Source: Arthrobacter antioxidans (GTDB lineage: Bacteria; Actinomycetota; Actinomycetes; Actinomycetales; Micrococcaceae). From it: a DNA stretch of 64,000 bases. Positions 37,960 to 47,993 of the stretch are shown here, piece by piece (the first letter of the stretch is position 1; each line of letters starts with the position of its first letter). Under the pieces are notes generated by a model. That model did no database searches. It saw only the letters and a program-made list of their open reading frames with translations, and was not told the origin of the DNA. The stretch spans positions 2,418,001 to 2,482,000 of the forward strand of contig NZ_CP095501.1 of NCBI RefSeq assembly GCF_023100725.1, given 5' to 3'. Position numbers and translations under genes: made by a program.

Positions 37960-39337
37960 GACCGACGCCGCCCGGTCCCCCGTCTGGGCGCTCGCGGTCA
38001 TCATCACGCTCCTCTGCGTGGTGGCAGGCCTGGTCTCCGGTCGCCCGGACACCGTGGCGCTCGCCGCACCGTTCGCCGTCCTCGCGCTCGCCGGGCGCGC
38101 AGGGCCGATAGCCGGGAGCGCCTGCGCGGTGCGCATCGCCCCGGACAGACGGACGGAGGCCCGGGGCCCGCGCCTGCGGCTGCTGCTCGCCCCGCGGGAG
38201 GCCGACAGTGTGCCGGACGCGGAACGCCTGGTCGTCACCACCCTGGCCGCCCCGGGGTGCCCTCCGGACGCCGTCGTCCTGCTGGCCGGCGAGGAGTGCC
38301 CGTTGCTGGTGGACGCGCCGCCCTCCGGTGAACGGGACGTCCTCGCCTACGGCGCCGCGGGTTTCGGCGCCGATCTCGCCCGGCCCTCGGCGTTCGCGGC
38401 GGCGCCGCCGGTGCGCGTGAGCATCCTGCCGCCGATCGGCGCGACGCTCACCCGCCCGGTCTCCCGGCGGCTCACGGGCCTGGCCGGGACGCATCGGTCC
38501 GGGCGCCCGGGCGACGGCGGCGAGTTGCGCTCCGTCGCCCCCCTGCAGCCCGGGGACGCGCTGCGGAGGATCGACTGGCGTGCCACGGCCCGCCGGTCCA
38601 CCGACCAGGACCGGCTCTTGGTGCGGCGCAGCTTCGCGGACGCGGAGGCCTCGGTCCTCCTCGTCGTCGACCAGGCCCAGGACCTGCCGTCCTCGACCGC
38701 CGACTGGTTCGCCGCGGCTCCTCAACGCCTGGCGACCGGATCGCTGCACGTGGCACGGACGGCCGCAGCGACGGTCGCGGCCTCCTACCTCTCCGTCGGT
38801 GACCGCGTGGGCCTCGACGACCTGTCCGGCACGCGGCGCGCCCTGCGCTCGGCGGCCGGAGCACGCCATCTCGAACAGATCCGGGTCCGGCTTGCGGGCA
38901 CGGCCGTGGTGCCGCGACGGCGGCGCCGGAGGGATCCCGTGCCGCCGCAGGGCGCCGTCGTCGTCGTGTTCTCCGCCTTCCTGGACGCCGAACCCGCACG
39001 GCTGCTCCGTCTCTGGCACTCGCAGGGGCACGTGGTGGCAGGTATCGACTGCATGCCGCCACTGGACCGGACGGAGACCACGGCGGCGCAGGCCGGGGCG
39101 GTGCGGTTCACGCTCCTGCGGCGTCGCCTGCTGCTCGAGGGCCTGCAGGACGACGGCATCGCCGTGATCGCCGGGGCGACCGCCGACGCGCAGCTCACAC
39201 ACCGACGCGCCGACGCGCCTGACCGGGCGGACGGTCTCGGCGCTCCCTCCGGGCCGGACCTCGACACCGGGTTCAGGCTGCTGGCGCGCCACACCGAACG
39301 GCGTGCAGGCCAGGGCTCCGGCCGGAGGATGCCATGA
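37952..39337 (+). CDS. DUF58 domain protein
   Basis: 461 residues. Two N-terminal membrane helices ('VWALAVIITLLCVVAGLV' and 'VALAAPFAVLALAGRAG') precede a beta-rich part. The DUF58 motif 'LQPGDALRRIDWRATARRST' follows, then a VWA-like domain ('SVLLVVDQAQDL'). The frame starts at a GTG overlapping moxR by 8 bp. It is the usual partner of MoxR. The stop overlaps the next ATG. Confidence 0.9.
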   Translation: MGRTDAARSPVWALAVIITLLCVVAGLVSGRPDTVALAAPFAVLALAGRAGPIAGSACAVRIAPDRRTEARGPRLRLLLAPREADSVPDAERLVVTTLAAPGCPPDAVVLLAGEECPLLVDAPPSGERDVLAYGAAGFGADLARPSAFAAAPPVRVSILPPIGATLTRPVSRRLTGLAGTHRSGRPGDGGELRSVAPLQPGDALRRIDWRATARRSTDQDRLLVRRSFADAEASVLLVVDQAQDLPSSTADWFAAAPQRLATGSLHVARTAAATVAASYLSVGDRVGLDDLSGTRRALRSAAGARHLEQIRVRLAGTAVVPRRRRRRDPVPPQGAVVVVFSAFLDAEPARLLRLWHSQGHVVAGIDCMPPLDRTETTAAQAGAVRFTLLRRRLLLEGLQDDGIAVIAGATADAQLTHRRADAPDRADGLGAPSGPDLDTGFRLLARHTERRAGQGSGRRMP

Positions 39338-39864
39338 GGCGTCGTGCCGTGCCCGCCCGGACCGCCGGCTCGCCGGCGGTCCCCGACCGGCGCGGCCTCG
39401 TCCCGCTGTGGATGGTGCGCAGCGCGACGGCCCTCCTGGCGATCCTCCTCGGCAGCATCGCCTGGAGCGGTTCAGCGTGGATCGTCCTGCCCCTCGTGGT
39501 GGCCGCGGGCGCGGCGGCGCTCCGGTCGGTGGGCGTGGTCTCGCTGTCCCTGCTGCTGCTCGTGGTGGCGTACGCGGTGAACGTGCCGGCCGGGTCCCCG
39601 TGGCTCCTGGTGTTCGTCGCCGGACTGCATGCCGTCTTCATCCTCTACCTCCTGCTCCTGTACCTGCCCCTCCGCGGATGGATCAGCGTCGCGGCACTCC
39701 GTCGGCTCGGCGTGTCCTTCCTCCGCATCCAGGCCGTGGCGCAACCCGTCGCCGTCCTCGCCCTGCTGGTGGGCGATGCCGGGTCCAGCCTGCCCGTGGT
39801 GCTGGCCGGTGTGGCAGCCCTTCTCACCTGGGCGGTGTGGCTCCTCCGGCGGCCGGGCTCCTGA
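39334..39864 (+). CDS. Integral membrane protein, end of the MoxR operon
   Basis: 176 residues with about five hydrophobic helices, for example 'TALLAILLGSIAW', 'WIVLPLVVAAGAAALR' and 'WLLVFVAGLHAVFILYLLLL'. It overlaps the DUF58 stop by 4 bp. No family recognised. Its place suggests it is a membrane part of the same complex. Confidence 0.75.
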   Translation: MRRRAVPARTAGSPAVPDRRGLVPLWMVRSATALLAILLGSIAWSGSAWIVLPLVVAAGAAALRSVGVVSLSLLLLVVAYAVNVPAGSPWLLVFVAGLHAVFILYLLLLYLPLRGWISVAALRRLGVSFLRIQAVAQPVAVLALLVGDAGSSLPVVLAGVAALLTWAVWLLRRPGS

Positions 39865-39945
39865 CGCCCGCCCGCCGCGGACCATCGGCGGGAGAAATCC
39901 CGAATCAGGACAGCTATCGTCCGCTTTCCGCCGTACCGTTGACCC

Positions 39946-40962
39946 ATGATCGAGACGTCGGCGCGCCTGCTGCAGCTCCTCTCGCTCCTCCAGCTCCGGC
40001 GCGAATGGACGGGACCCGCCCTCGCACAGCGGATGGCGGTCACGGAGCGCACGGTCCGGCGTGACATCGGCAAGCTGCGCACGCTCGGCTACCCGATCAA
40101 CGCCTCCCCGGGGGTGGCGGGCGGGTACCAGCTCGGCGCCGGGGCCCAACTGCCGCCCCTCCTGCTCGACGACGACGAGGCGCTCGCCGTCGCGATCGGC
40201 CTGACCGCGGTGACGGCCAGCCCGGTCTCCGGCGTCGGGGAAGCCTCCGTCCGCGCGCTCACCAAGCTCGAACAGGTCCTGCCGCCCCGGCTGAGGCCCC
40301 GGTTCGCGGGGCTGCGTTCCGCGGTGACCCGCATGGCCGCGGCCAGCACGCCGGTGAACCCGGAGATCCTGACCGCCCTCTCCGCGGCCATCACCGAGCG
40401 CCGCAGCGTCGCGTTCCGCTACGACCGGCACGACGGCGAGTCCTCCCGGCGCGTCGTCGAACCGTACCGGCTCGTGGACACGGGCCGCCGGTGGTACCTG
40501 GTGGCCTTCGACCGCACGCGGGAGGACTGGCGGACGTTCCGCGTGGACCGGTGCCGGAGCGTGCCGGTGGCACGGGACCGCTTCGTGCCCCGCCCCCTGC
40601 CCGCAGCCGACCTCGCGGTCTACGTGCAGGAGTCCATCACACGCTCGCCCTTTTCCTACGACGCCGTCATCCGGTTCCACGCACCCCTGCAGGAGCTGGC
40701 AGCGCGCGTCCCACCGAGCACGGGCACCCTCGAGGCCGACGGCGAGCACCACACGCTCCTGAGGGCGGGCTTCGACTCCCTCGACTTCCCGCTGGCCTAC
40801 CTGGCGAGCTGGGACATCGACTTCGAGGTCCTCGAACCGGCCGCCATGCGCGATCGCGCCGCCGTCGTCGCCGACCGGCTCCGCCGGGCAGGAGAGGTCG
40901 CAGGGGCGGCAGCGCAGGGCCCACCCCACGACGACGGCGGGCCCGGCTCCAGCCCTCGGTGA
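39946..40962 (+). CDS. WYL-domain transcriptional regulator
   Basis: 338 residues. An N-terminal HTH_11 winged helix ('LLSLLQLRREWTGPALAQRM', 'VTERTVRRDIGKLRTLGYPI') is followed by a middle helical part. The WYL domain has 'RSVAFRYDRHDGESSRRVVE' and 'RRWYLVAFDRTREDWRTFRV'. WYL regulators sense small ligands or nucleic acids. No target site was found nearby. It is monocistronic, between the MoxR operon and hrpA. Confidence 0.92.
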   Translation: MIETSARLLQLLSLLQLRREWTGPALAQRMAVTERTVRRDIGKLRTLGYPINASPGVAGGYQLGAGAQLPPLLLDDDEALAVAIGLTAVTASPVSGVGEASVRALTKLEQVLPPRLRPRFAGLRSAVTRMAAASTPVNPEILTALSAAITERRSVAFRYDRHDGESSRRVVEPYRLVDTGRRWYLVAFDRTREDWRTFRVDRCRSVPVARDRFVPRPLPAADLAVYVQESITRSPFSYDAVIRFHAPLQELAARVPPSTGTLEADGEHHTLLRAGFDSLDFPLAYLASWDIDFEVLEPAAMRDRAAVVADRLRRAGEVAGAAAQGPPHDDGGPGSSPR

Positions 40963-41009
40963 ACATCCCGCCTGCGGCCCGGTGCGAGGAACTAGACTGG
41001 CAGGCAACT

Positions 41010-44000
41010 ATGCCACTGACTATTTCCTACCCCGCGGATCTTCCCGTCTCGGAACGCCGGGCCGACATCATGGCCGCCATCGCGGCCAACCAGGTCACCA
41101 TCATCGCCGGCGAGACCGGGTCCGGGAAGACGACGCAGATCCCCAAGATGTGCCTCGAGCTCGGCCTGGCCGAGCACGGGCTGATCGGCCATACCCAGCC
41201 CCGGCGCCTGGCGGCCCGCACCGTCGCCGAGCGCATCGCCGAGGAACTGCAGGTGCCGCTCGGGGAGGAGGTGGGTTACCAGGTCCGGTTCACCGGATCG
41301 GTGGGCCGCCGGACCAAGGTCAAGCTGATGACGGACGGCATCCTCCTCGCCGAGATCCAGCACGACAGGATGCTGCGCAAGTACAGCACGATCATCATCG
41401 ACGAGGCCCACGAGCGCAGCCTCAACATCGACTTCATCCTCGGCTACCTCAAGCGGATCCTGCCCGAGCGCCCGGACCTGAAGGTCATCATCACCTCGGC
41501 CACCATCGACCCCGAGCGCTTCGCCGCACACTTCGCGGCCGATGCCGCCGTCGCGAACACCTCCCCCGCACCGATCATCGAGGTCTCGGGCCGCACGTAT
41601 CCGGTCGAGATCCGCTACCGGCCCCTCGACCAGCCGCCGGGCGGGCTCGACGACGGCGAGGGCGGCGCGGACAGCGAGCTCGAGGAGGAGCGCGATCCGC
41701 TCGACGCCGTCTGCGACGCCGTGGATGAGCTGTCCCTCGAAGCCCCCGGCGACGTCCTCGTGTTCTTCTCCGGCGAGCGCGAGATCCGCGACGCCGCCGA
41801 CGCCCTCCGCGCACGCATCCAGTCCACCACCCGCCTGCGCGGCACGGAGGTCCTCCCCCTCTTCGCGAGGCTCTCCCTCGAGGAGCAGCACCGCGTCTTC
41901 CGCCCCACCGGCAGCCACCGCCGCATCATCCTCGCGACGAACGTCGCGGAGACCTCCCTCACCGTGCCCGGCATCAAGTACGTCATCGACACGGGCACCG
42001 CACGCATCTCGCGCTATTCGCACCGCACCAAGGTGCAGCGGCTGCCGATCGAGCGCGTCTCCCAGGCCTCCGCGAACCAGCGGTCGGGCCGCAGCGGCCG
42101 CGTGTCCGACGGCATCGCCATCCGCCTCTACTCGGAGGAGGACTACGCGTCGCGGCGTCCGTTCACCGAGCCGGAGATCCTGCGGACCAGCCTCGCCGCG
42201 GTCATCCTGCAGATGGCTGCCATGGGCGTGACCCGCAGTCCCAAGGACATCGCGGAATTCCCGTTCGTCGAGCCTCCCGAGACCAAGGCGATCAACGACG
42301 GCGTCGCCCTGCTGCGTGAGCTGGGGGCGCTGAAGGACGACGGCGGACTGTCGCCGGTGGGCCGCAAGCTCGCCCAGCTCCCCGTCGATCCCCGCCTCGG
42401 GCGCATGATCGTCGAGGCCGGGACGCGCGGCTCCGTCAAGGAGGTCATGGTGCTCGCCGCGGCCCTGACCATCCAGGACCCGCGGGAACGACCGTCGGCG
42501 GACCAGCCGGCCAGGCAGCAACAGGCCGCCGAGAAGCACAAGCGCTTCGTGGACGAGAACTCGGACTTCACCGCCTACCTCAACCTGTGGCGGTACCTGC
42601 AGGAGAAGCAGGACGAACTCTCCTCGACGCAGTTCCGGAAACTGTGCCGCACGGAGTTCATCAACTATCTCCGCGTGCGGGAGTGGCAGGACCTGTTCCA
42701 GCAGCTGCGCCAGCTCGCGAAGCCGCTCGGCATCACCCTGCCCGCCGGTCCCGTGGACCCCGTGGGCCTCCACGAGCAGATCCACATCAGCCTGCTCGCG
42801 GGCCTGCTCGGCAACATCGGCCTCTACGACCAGCGCAAGCGCGAATACTCCGGCGCCCGCGGGACCCGCTTCGCCGTGTTCCCCGGCTCCGCCCTGTTCA
42901 AGAAGTCACCCGACTGGGTCATGGCCGCCGAACTCGTGGAGACCTCCCGGCTCTGGGCGCGCGTCGTGGCGCGCATCGATCCCCTGTGGGCCGAGCAGGT
43001 GGCGCCGCACCTCGTGAAGCGCTCCTACAGCGAACCGCACTGGTCCCGGAAGATGGGCTCGGTCATGGCGTACGAGAAGGTGACGCTCTACGGCGTGCCG
43101 ATCGTGCCGCAACGCCGCATCAACTATGGGCGGATCGACCGGGAGGTGGCCCGCGAGCTGTTCATCCGGCATGCCCTCGTCGAGGGCGACTGGAAGACCC
43201 ACCACACGTTCTTCAGCCGCAACCAGGCCCGCCTCGCCGAGGTGGAGGAACTCGAGAACCGCCTGCGACGGCGTGACCTGCGGGTCGACGACGAGACCCT
43301 GTTCGAGTTCTACGACCAGCGGATCGGCCCGGACGTCGTCTCCGAGCGGCACTTCGACTCCTGGTGGAAGCAGGCGCGCCACGACCAGCCCGACCTCCTC
43401 GACTTCGACCCCGAGCAGCTCCTCAGCGAGGACGCGGCGGAACTCGACGAGGCGGCCTTCCCGAGTACCTGGCACCAGGCGGGCTTCGAGCTGCCCCTCG
43501 CCTACGAGTTCTCGCCCCTCACCCCCGGCGCGCACGACGGCGTCACCGTGACCATCCCGGTCCTGTTCCTGAACCAGCTGGACCCGAAGCCGTTCCGCTG
43601 GCAGATCCCGGGCCAGCGCGTGGAACTCGTCACCTCGCTCATCAAGTCGCTGCCGAAGCAGGTGCGGAAGAACTTCGTGCCCGCCCCCGATGTGGCCCGG
43701 AGTGCCGTCGCCGCCCTCGCGGCGGACTTCGATCCGGAGCAGGACGACCTCGAGGCATCCCTCGAACTCGCACTGCGCCGGCTGCGGGGCCACGTCGTCC
43801 CGCCCGGATCGTGGACCTGGTCCGCGGTGCCGCCGCACCTGCTCATGATGTTCAGGATCGTCGACGCCGCCGGGCGCGTCCTCGACGAGTCCCGCGACCT
43901 GGAGGCACTCAGGGAGGCCCTGGCGCCGGCAGTCAGCCGCGCCATCGCGGAGTCCCTCGGAGCGACGCCCGGCAGCACCCGCCCGGCGGGCGGTCCGGGC

Positions 44001-45050
44001 CGCGGGGGCCGCGGGAAGGCGTCCGCCGGTCCCGCCGGGCGGAACAGCACGCGGACCGAGCCCGCGGGCCGCGGCTCCGGCAGCACTCACGCAGCGGACA
44101 CCGCGGCGGGCGGGCAGGCCGCGCAGGGCGCTTCCCTGGCGCGTGGAGCGGTGGCCGTGGCGGAGGCACCGGCGGTCGCCGAGCGGACGGGCGAGAGCAC
44201 ATGGGTCTTCGGGGACATCGAGCGCGAGGTGTCCCGCACCGTCGCCGGGCACCGTGTCACCGGGTTCCCCGCCGTCGTCGACGAGGGCACCTCGGTGGGC
44301 CTGCGGGTGTTCCCGACCGCGGGCGAGCAGGCGACGGCGATGCGGGCCGGGATCATCCGGCTCCTGTCCCTGCGCATCCCGAGCCCGGCGAAGTACGTCC
44401 TGGAGCACCTCAGCAACACCGAGAAGCTCACCTTCAGCCAGAACCCGCACGGCAGTGTCGCCGAGCTCATCCGGGACTGCTCGCTCGCCGCGATCGACAA
44501 GCTCGTGCCGGAACAGCTGCCCTGGACCGAGGAGGCGTTCGCCCGGCTCTACGAGGAGGTCCGGGCGGAGCTCATCGACACGGTCTTCATCGTGACGGCG
44601 ACGGTGGAGAAGGTGCTCTCCAGCAACCGGCGGATCCAGAAGCAGCTCAAGGGGACCACGAGCCTGGCACTGATCACGGCCCTGAACGACGTCCGGAGCC
44701 AGCTCGAGCACCTCGTGCACCCCGGTTTCGTCGCGGCCACGGGCTACGCCCAGCTGGCGCACCTCCCGCGCTATCTGCGGGCCATCGAGGTGCGGCTCGA
44801 GAAGCTGCCCACCAACGTGCAGCGCGACGGCCTCGGGACCGCGGTCATCCAGCGGCTCGAGGACGAGTACGACGACGCCGTCGCGTCCCTCGCCGCGGGG
44901 CGGCACCGGCCCGCGTCCCTGGCGCGGGTCCGCTGGATGATCGAGGAACTGCGGGTGAGCCTGTTCGCACAGGACCTCGGCACGGCCTACTCGGTGTCCG
45001 AGAAGCGCGTCAGGACGGCCCTCAACGAAGCGCTCGCCGCGACGCGGTGA
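41010..45050 (+). CDS. hrpA: ATP-dependent RNA helicase HrpA
   Basis: A 1346-residue DEAH-box helicase, about the length of E. coli HrpA (1300). Walker A 'GETGSGKTT' is at 34-42 and 'IIIDEAHERS' has DEAH at 131-134. 'SATIDPERFAAHF' is motif III. 'QRSGRSGRVSDGIAIRLYS' is motif VI. An HA2/OB region and the long C-terminal DUF3418 domain follow. An Ala/Gly/Arg-rich linker lies near residues 985-1050. In E. coli HrpA resolves stalled ribosomes. The start is ATG 41010 ('MPLTISYPADLPVSERRADI'). Confidence 0.95.
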   Translation: MPLTISYPADLPVSERRADIMAAIAANQVTIIAGETGSGKTTQIPKMCLELGLAEHGLIGHTQPRRLAARTVAERIAEELQVPLGEEVGYQVRFTGSVGRRTKVKLMTDGILLAEIQHDRMLRKYSTIIIDEAHERSLNIDFILGYLKRILPERPDLKVIITSATIDPERFAAHFAADAAVANTSPAPIIEVSGRTYPVEIRYRPLDQPPGGLDDGEGGADSELEEERDPLDAVCDAVDELSLEAPGDVLVFFSGEREIRDAADALRARIQSTTRLRGTEVLPLFARLSLEEQHRVFRPTGSHRRIILATNVAETSLTVPGIKYVIDTGTARISRYSHRTKVQRLPIERVSQASANQRSGRSGRVSDGIAIRLYSEEDYASRRPFTEPEILRTSLAAVILQMAAMGVTRSPKDIAEFPFVEPPETKAINDGVALLRELGALKDDGGLSPVGRKLAQLPVDPRLGRMIVEAGTRGSVKEVMVLAAALTIQDPRERPSADQPARQQQAAEKHKRFVDENSDFTAYLNLWRYLQEKQDELSSTQFRKLCRTEFINYLRVREWQDLFQQLRQLAKPLGITLPAGPVDPVGLHEQIHISLLAGLLGNIGLYDQRKREYSGARGTRFAVFPGSALFKKSPDWVMAAELVETSRLWARVVARIDPLWAEQVAPHLVKRSYSEPHWSRKMGSVMAYEKVTLYGVPIVPQRRINYGRIDREVARELFIRHALVEGDWKTHHTFFSRNQARLAEVEELENRLRRRDLRVDDETLFEFYDQRIGPDVVSERHFDSWWKQARHDQPDLLDFDPEQLLSEDAAELDEAAFPSTWHQAGFELPLAYEFSPLTPGAHDGVTVTIPVLFLNQLDPKPFRWQIPGQRVELVTSLIKSLPKQVRKNFVPAPDVARSAVAALAADFDPEQDDLEASLELALRRLRGHVVPPGSWTWSAVPPHLLMMFRIVDAAGRVLDESRDLEALREALAPAVSRAIAESLGATPGSTRPAGGPGRGGRGKASAGPAGRNSTRTEPAGRGSGSTHAADTAAGGQAAQGASLARGAVAVAEAPAVAERTGESTWVFGDIEREVSRTVAGHRVTGFPAVVDEGTSVGLRVFPTAGEQATAMRAGIIRLLSLRIPSPAKYVLEHLSNTEKLTFSQNPHGSVAELIRDCSLAAIDKLVPEQLPWTEEAFARLYEEVRAELIDTVFIVTATVEKVLSSNRRIQKQLKGTTSLALITALNDVRSQLEHLVHPGFVAATGYAQLAHLPRYLRAIEVRLEKLPTNVQRDGLGTAVIQRLEDEYDDAVASLAAGRHRPASLARVRWMIEELRVSLFAQDLGTAYSVSEKRVRTALNEALAATR

Positions 45051-45624
45051 CCGCGACCCGCCCGTCGCCGTCCTGCGATGGAGCACCGGACGGTATCCGC
45101 TCGGGCATGGCCCGGGCGGTGAGGTTCCGTGCCCTCTCGGCGACCGACGTCCGCGGATCGCCCGCCAGGCGCTCCAGCTGGGGGTCCAGCCAGGCGCGCA
45201 GGGCGGGGTCGCCCTCGGACCACGCGGCCAGCGCCTCCATGGTGTTGATCAGCACGATCCAGTCGTGCTGCTGCTCCAGGTTGCGCTGGAGGACCACCGT
45301 GGCGCGGCGGCGCTGGTCCGGCGTGAGGTCCGGTGTCAGCCGCAGGAGCAGCTTCGCGAGCGTCCACTGCGCGGAGGCCTGGTCCAGCGTCCCGACGTCG
45401 TCGATGAGCCGGTCGGCGAACGGCACCAGCCATTCGTGCCGCGCGGCCTCCAGGCGTTTGAGGGCACTGGAGGTGCGCAGCCGCACCACCGGGTCGGCAC
45501 TGCCGTAGCACCCGAACAGCTCCTCCAGCCGCGACCGGTCCGCCACCACCAGTTCCACGACCTCGACCGTGCGCCCCATCGAATTGGGGTGCCCGCCCGT
45601 CAACATGCTCTCGATAGCTTCCAT
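45022..45624 (-). CDS. HEAT-repeat-like hypothetical protein
   Basis: 200 residues with helical repeats ('SADPVVRLRTSSALKRLEAA', 'IVLINTMEALAAW', 'DPRTSVAERARNLTARAM') that look like HEAT-type alpha solenoids. The ATG at 45624 has only a weak ribosome site. Its 3' end overlaps the end of hrpA by 29 bp in the opposite direction. Function unknown; HEAT proteins usually mediate protein contacts. Confidence 0.7.
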   Translation of the reverse strand: MEAIESMLTGGHPNSMGRTVEVVELVVADRSRLEELFGCYGSADPVVRLRTSSALKRLEAARHEWLVPFADRLIDDVGTLDQASAQWTLAKLLLRLTPDLTPDQRRRATVVLQRNLEQQHDWIVLINTMEALAAWSEGDPALRAWLDPQLERLAGDPRTSVAERARNLTARAMPERIPSGAPSQDGDGRVAVTASRRALR

Positions 45625-45677
45625 GCATCGGCAACCTACCAGCGGGGAGCCGTTCGCGATAGCGGTCCGCGGCCCCT

Positions 45678-46103
45678 TCAGGCGGGCACGGAGGCGGAAT
45701 GCCCGGCGTCACGCAGCGCGCTCCGCAGTGCCTCGGCACTCCGGTCCATTGCGGCCGGGTCCGGCGCGTGGTCCACGCGCTTGACGTCGAAATCCTCGGG
45801 TGACTGTGTCGGCCAGACATGCACGTGCAGGTGGGGCACCTCGTAGCCCTCGAGCAGGACGCCCACGCGCTGTGCACCGAACGCCGCCTCCTGCGCCCTG
45901 CCGATGGTCTGGGCGACGGCCATCACCCGGGTCAGGGTCCCCGGATCGGCCTCGAGCCAGTGCGGGATCTCCCTCCGTGGCACCACGAGCGTGTGCCCGG
46001 GGGTGATGGGGGCGATGGTGAGGAACGCGACGACGTCGTCGTCCTGCCACACGAAGCGTCCGGGGATCTCGCCGTTGATGATCTTGGTGAAGAGCGTGGT
46101 CAT
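45678..46103 (-). CDS. HIT-family nucleotide hydrolase/transferase
   Basis: 141 residues from ATG 46103, preceded by AGGAGG. The start 'MTTLFTKIINGEIPGRFVWQ' is typical. The catalytic triad of His is 'HLHVHVWP' (H91, H93, H95). HIT proteins cleave nucleoside phosphoramidates and dinucleotides. The natural substrate is not clear from sequence. Confidence 0.92.
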   Translation of the reverse strand: MTTLFTKIINGEIPGRFVWQDDDVVAFLTIAPITPGHTLVVPRREIPHWLEADPGTLTRVMAVAQTIGRAQEAAFGAQRVGVLLEGYEVPHLHVHVWPTQSPEDFDVKRVDHAPDPAAMDRSAEALRSALRDAGHSASVPA

Positions 46104-46286
46104 CGGTCCTCCTGGGGTTGCTGCCGGCGGGACACCGCCGCGCGCCCGGCCGGCAGGCAGCGGGATGCCGCCGCGCAGGGGCGGCGGTGCGGGTCGTCCT
46201 GGGGTCATGCCCCGACGCTACCGCGCCTCCGTGCGGCGGGGCCACCACGGACCCCGCCGCGGGGTCGTCCCGCACCCCCTGCGCCC

Positions 46287-47114
46287 TCAGGCACCCGTCG
46301 CGACGGGCAGTCCCTCCGTCGTCGACCACTGGGACCACGAGCCCGGGAACAGCGCCGCGTCGATGCCGGCGATGTCCAGGGCCGCGATCTCGTGGGCCGC
46401 GGTGATGCCCGAGCCGCAGTAGACGGCGGTGCGCCCCCGGCCCGCACCCAGGGCGCGGAAGCGGCGGCGGAGCTCCTCCGCGGACCGGAAGCGGCCGTCC
46501 TCGCCGAGGTTGTCGGCCGTCGGGGCGCTGACGGCTCCGGGGATGTGGCCGGCCCGGGGATCGATCGGCTCGTGCTCGCCGCGAAAGCGTTCGCCGGCGC
46601 GGGCGTCGAGGATCACGTCGACCTGCGCCGGATCGAGCAGGTCGGGGATCGAGACGACGGGCATGTGGCCCGAGGTGAGGTGGACGCTGCCGACGCAGTG
46701 CCGCTCCTCCCCGCCCTCGACGTCGTACCCTGCCGCGCGCCAGGCCCTCAGGCCACCGTCCAGGAGGGCGACCGACGCGAATCCGGCGTCGCGCAGGAGC
46801 CACCAGAGGCGTGCCGCCGCGAGGTTCCCCGAGTCGTCGTAGGCGACCACGGTGTCGCCGTCGCTGAGCCCCCACTGGCGCGCGGCCTCCTGGAGGACCT
46901 CCGGCTCGGGCAGCGGATGGCGCCCGAGCCCGGGACCGCCGGGGCCGCACAGCTGCGTCTCCAGGTCCACGTACACGGCGCCGGGGATGTGGGCTTCGCG
47001 GTAGTGCCCGTGGCCGTGGGGGTCACCCAGGGACCAGCGCACATCCAGCAGGATGGTCTGCCGGCCGGAGGTCATCCGGTCCCGCAGTTCCTGCACATCC
47101 ATCAGAGTCTTCAT
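46287..47114 (-). CDS. Sulfurtransferase with two rhodanese domains
   Basis: 275 residues. The N-terminal rhodanese domain is inactive-like ('TILLDVRWSLGDPHGHGHYR'). The C-terminal domain carries the persulfide Cys 233 in 'TAVYCGSGITAAHEIAALD'. The CGSGITA loop fits mercaptopyruvate/thiosulfate sulfurtransferases. AGGAG lies 7 nt before ATG 47114. The gene stands alone. Confidence 0.9.
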   Translation of the reverse strand: MKTLMDVQELRDRMTSGRQTILLDVRWSLGDPHGHGHYREAHIPGAVYVDLETQLCGPGGPGLGRHPLPEPEVLQEAARQWGLSDGDTVVAYDDSGNLAAARLWWLLRDAGFASVALLDGGLRAWRAAGYDVEGGEERHCVGSVHLTSGHMPVVSIPDLLDPAQVDVILDARAGERFRGEHEPIDPRAGHIPGAVSAPTADNLGEDGRFRSAEELRRRFRALGAGRGRTAVYCGSGITAAHEIAALDIAGIDAALFPGSWSQWSTTEGLPVATGA

Positions 47115-47256
47115 CGAGATCTCCTGTCGGAACGTACGACCGGACCGCGGGCTCACCGCGGCCGGTCCTGATGCAGGCCAGTCCACCACACCGGGGGACG
47201 TCCACCAAGGAACCCGCCCGGCGAGCGGGCGGGATCGGGCAGCGCCGGGCAGGGGC

Positions 47257-47916
47257 TCAGACGTCGGCGCTCTCGCGGACAGCGAGGTGCCGGAAGGACG
47301 TACCGTACCGTGCACCGAGGCGCGTGACGTGGCCCTCCACGATCCCGAGCCCGGCCTCGTTGAGGAGGGCGTCATGGATCTGGAACGCGCGGGGTGCGCG
47401 GACCGACGCCACGAAGTCCACCACCTCGGCCAGCTTCGACCACGGCGCGTGCACCGGCACCAGGAGCGTCCCGACGGCGATCCCGTCCGGCACGATCAGG
47501 GAGTCGCCCGGGTGGTAGAGGGATTCCTCGACGAGGAAGCCCACGTTGGCGATCACGGGGATCAGGGGGTGGATCAGCGCGTGCTGTCCGCCGAAGGTCC
47601 TCACCCGGAACCCGCCGGCCATGAACTCCTCGCCGCCCGCCACGGCGTGGACGCGCTCCCCCGCAGCATCACCCAGGCCCTCGACGACGGCGTGCGCCAC
47701 GGCGCGTGGCGCCCACAGCGCCATCGTGGGATTCGCGGCGAGCACGGCGACCACGCGGTCGACGGCGATGTGGTCGGGGTGCTCATGGGTGATGAGGACG
47801 GCGGCAGCACCTTCGAGCGCCTCCTCGACCTCCGAGAAGGTCCCGGGATCGATCGCGAGCACGGATCCCTCCTGCTCGAGCCGCACGCATGAATGGGAGT
47901 ACTTGGTCAGCAGCAT
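47257..47916 (-). CDS. Metallo-beta-lactamase-fold hydrolase
   Basis: 219 residues. 'LITHEHPDHIAVDRV' is the metal-binding HxHxDH motif, and later ligands are in 'GGQHALIHP' and 'YHPGDSLIV'. The short size and 'MLLTKYSHSCVRLEQEGSVL' start match UPF0173-type L-ascorbate-6-phosphate lactonase-like proteins. Substrate unknown. It is divergent from zur. Confidence 0.87.
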   Translation of the reverse strand: MLLTKYSHSCVRLEQEGSVLAIDPGTFSEVEEALEGAAAVLITHEHPDHIAVDRVVAVLAANPTMALWAPRAVAHAVVEGLGDAAGERVHAVAGGEEFMAGGFRVRTFGGQHALIHPLIPVIANVGFLVEESLYHPGDSLIVPDGIAVGTLLVPVHAPWSKLAEVVDFVASVRAPRAFQIHDALLNEAGLGIVEGHVTRLGARYGTSFRHLAVRESADV

Positions 47917-47993
47917 CGCCTCAGACTACCGCCGCCCGCGCTGATAATCTTGACTCTGATCCCGGGCACTCGAGCCCGCAGGAAAGGTAGGAC

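Noticed and set aside
41010..45086. Long minus-strand frames opposite hrpA
   Set aside because: Open only because of high GC at third positions. No motifs, while the plus strand has a complete DEAH helicase.
46104..46286. Possible gene in the GC-rich gap between the HIT and sulfurtransferase genes
   Set aside because: Frames here extend the HIT gene upstream with Pro/Arg/Gly-rich sequence unlike the family. The ribosome site AGGAGG fixes the HIT start at 46103.
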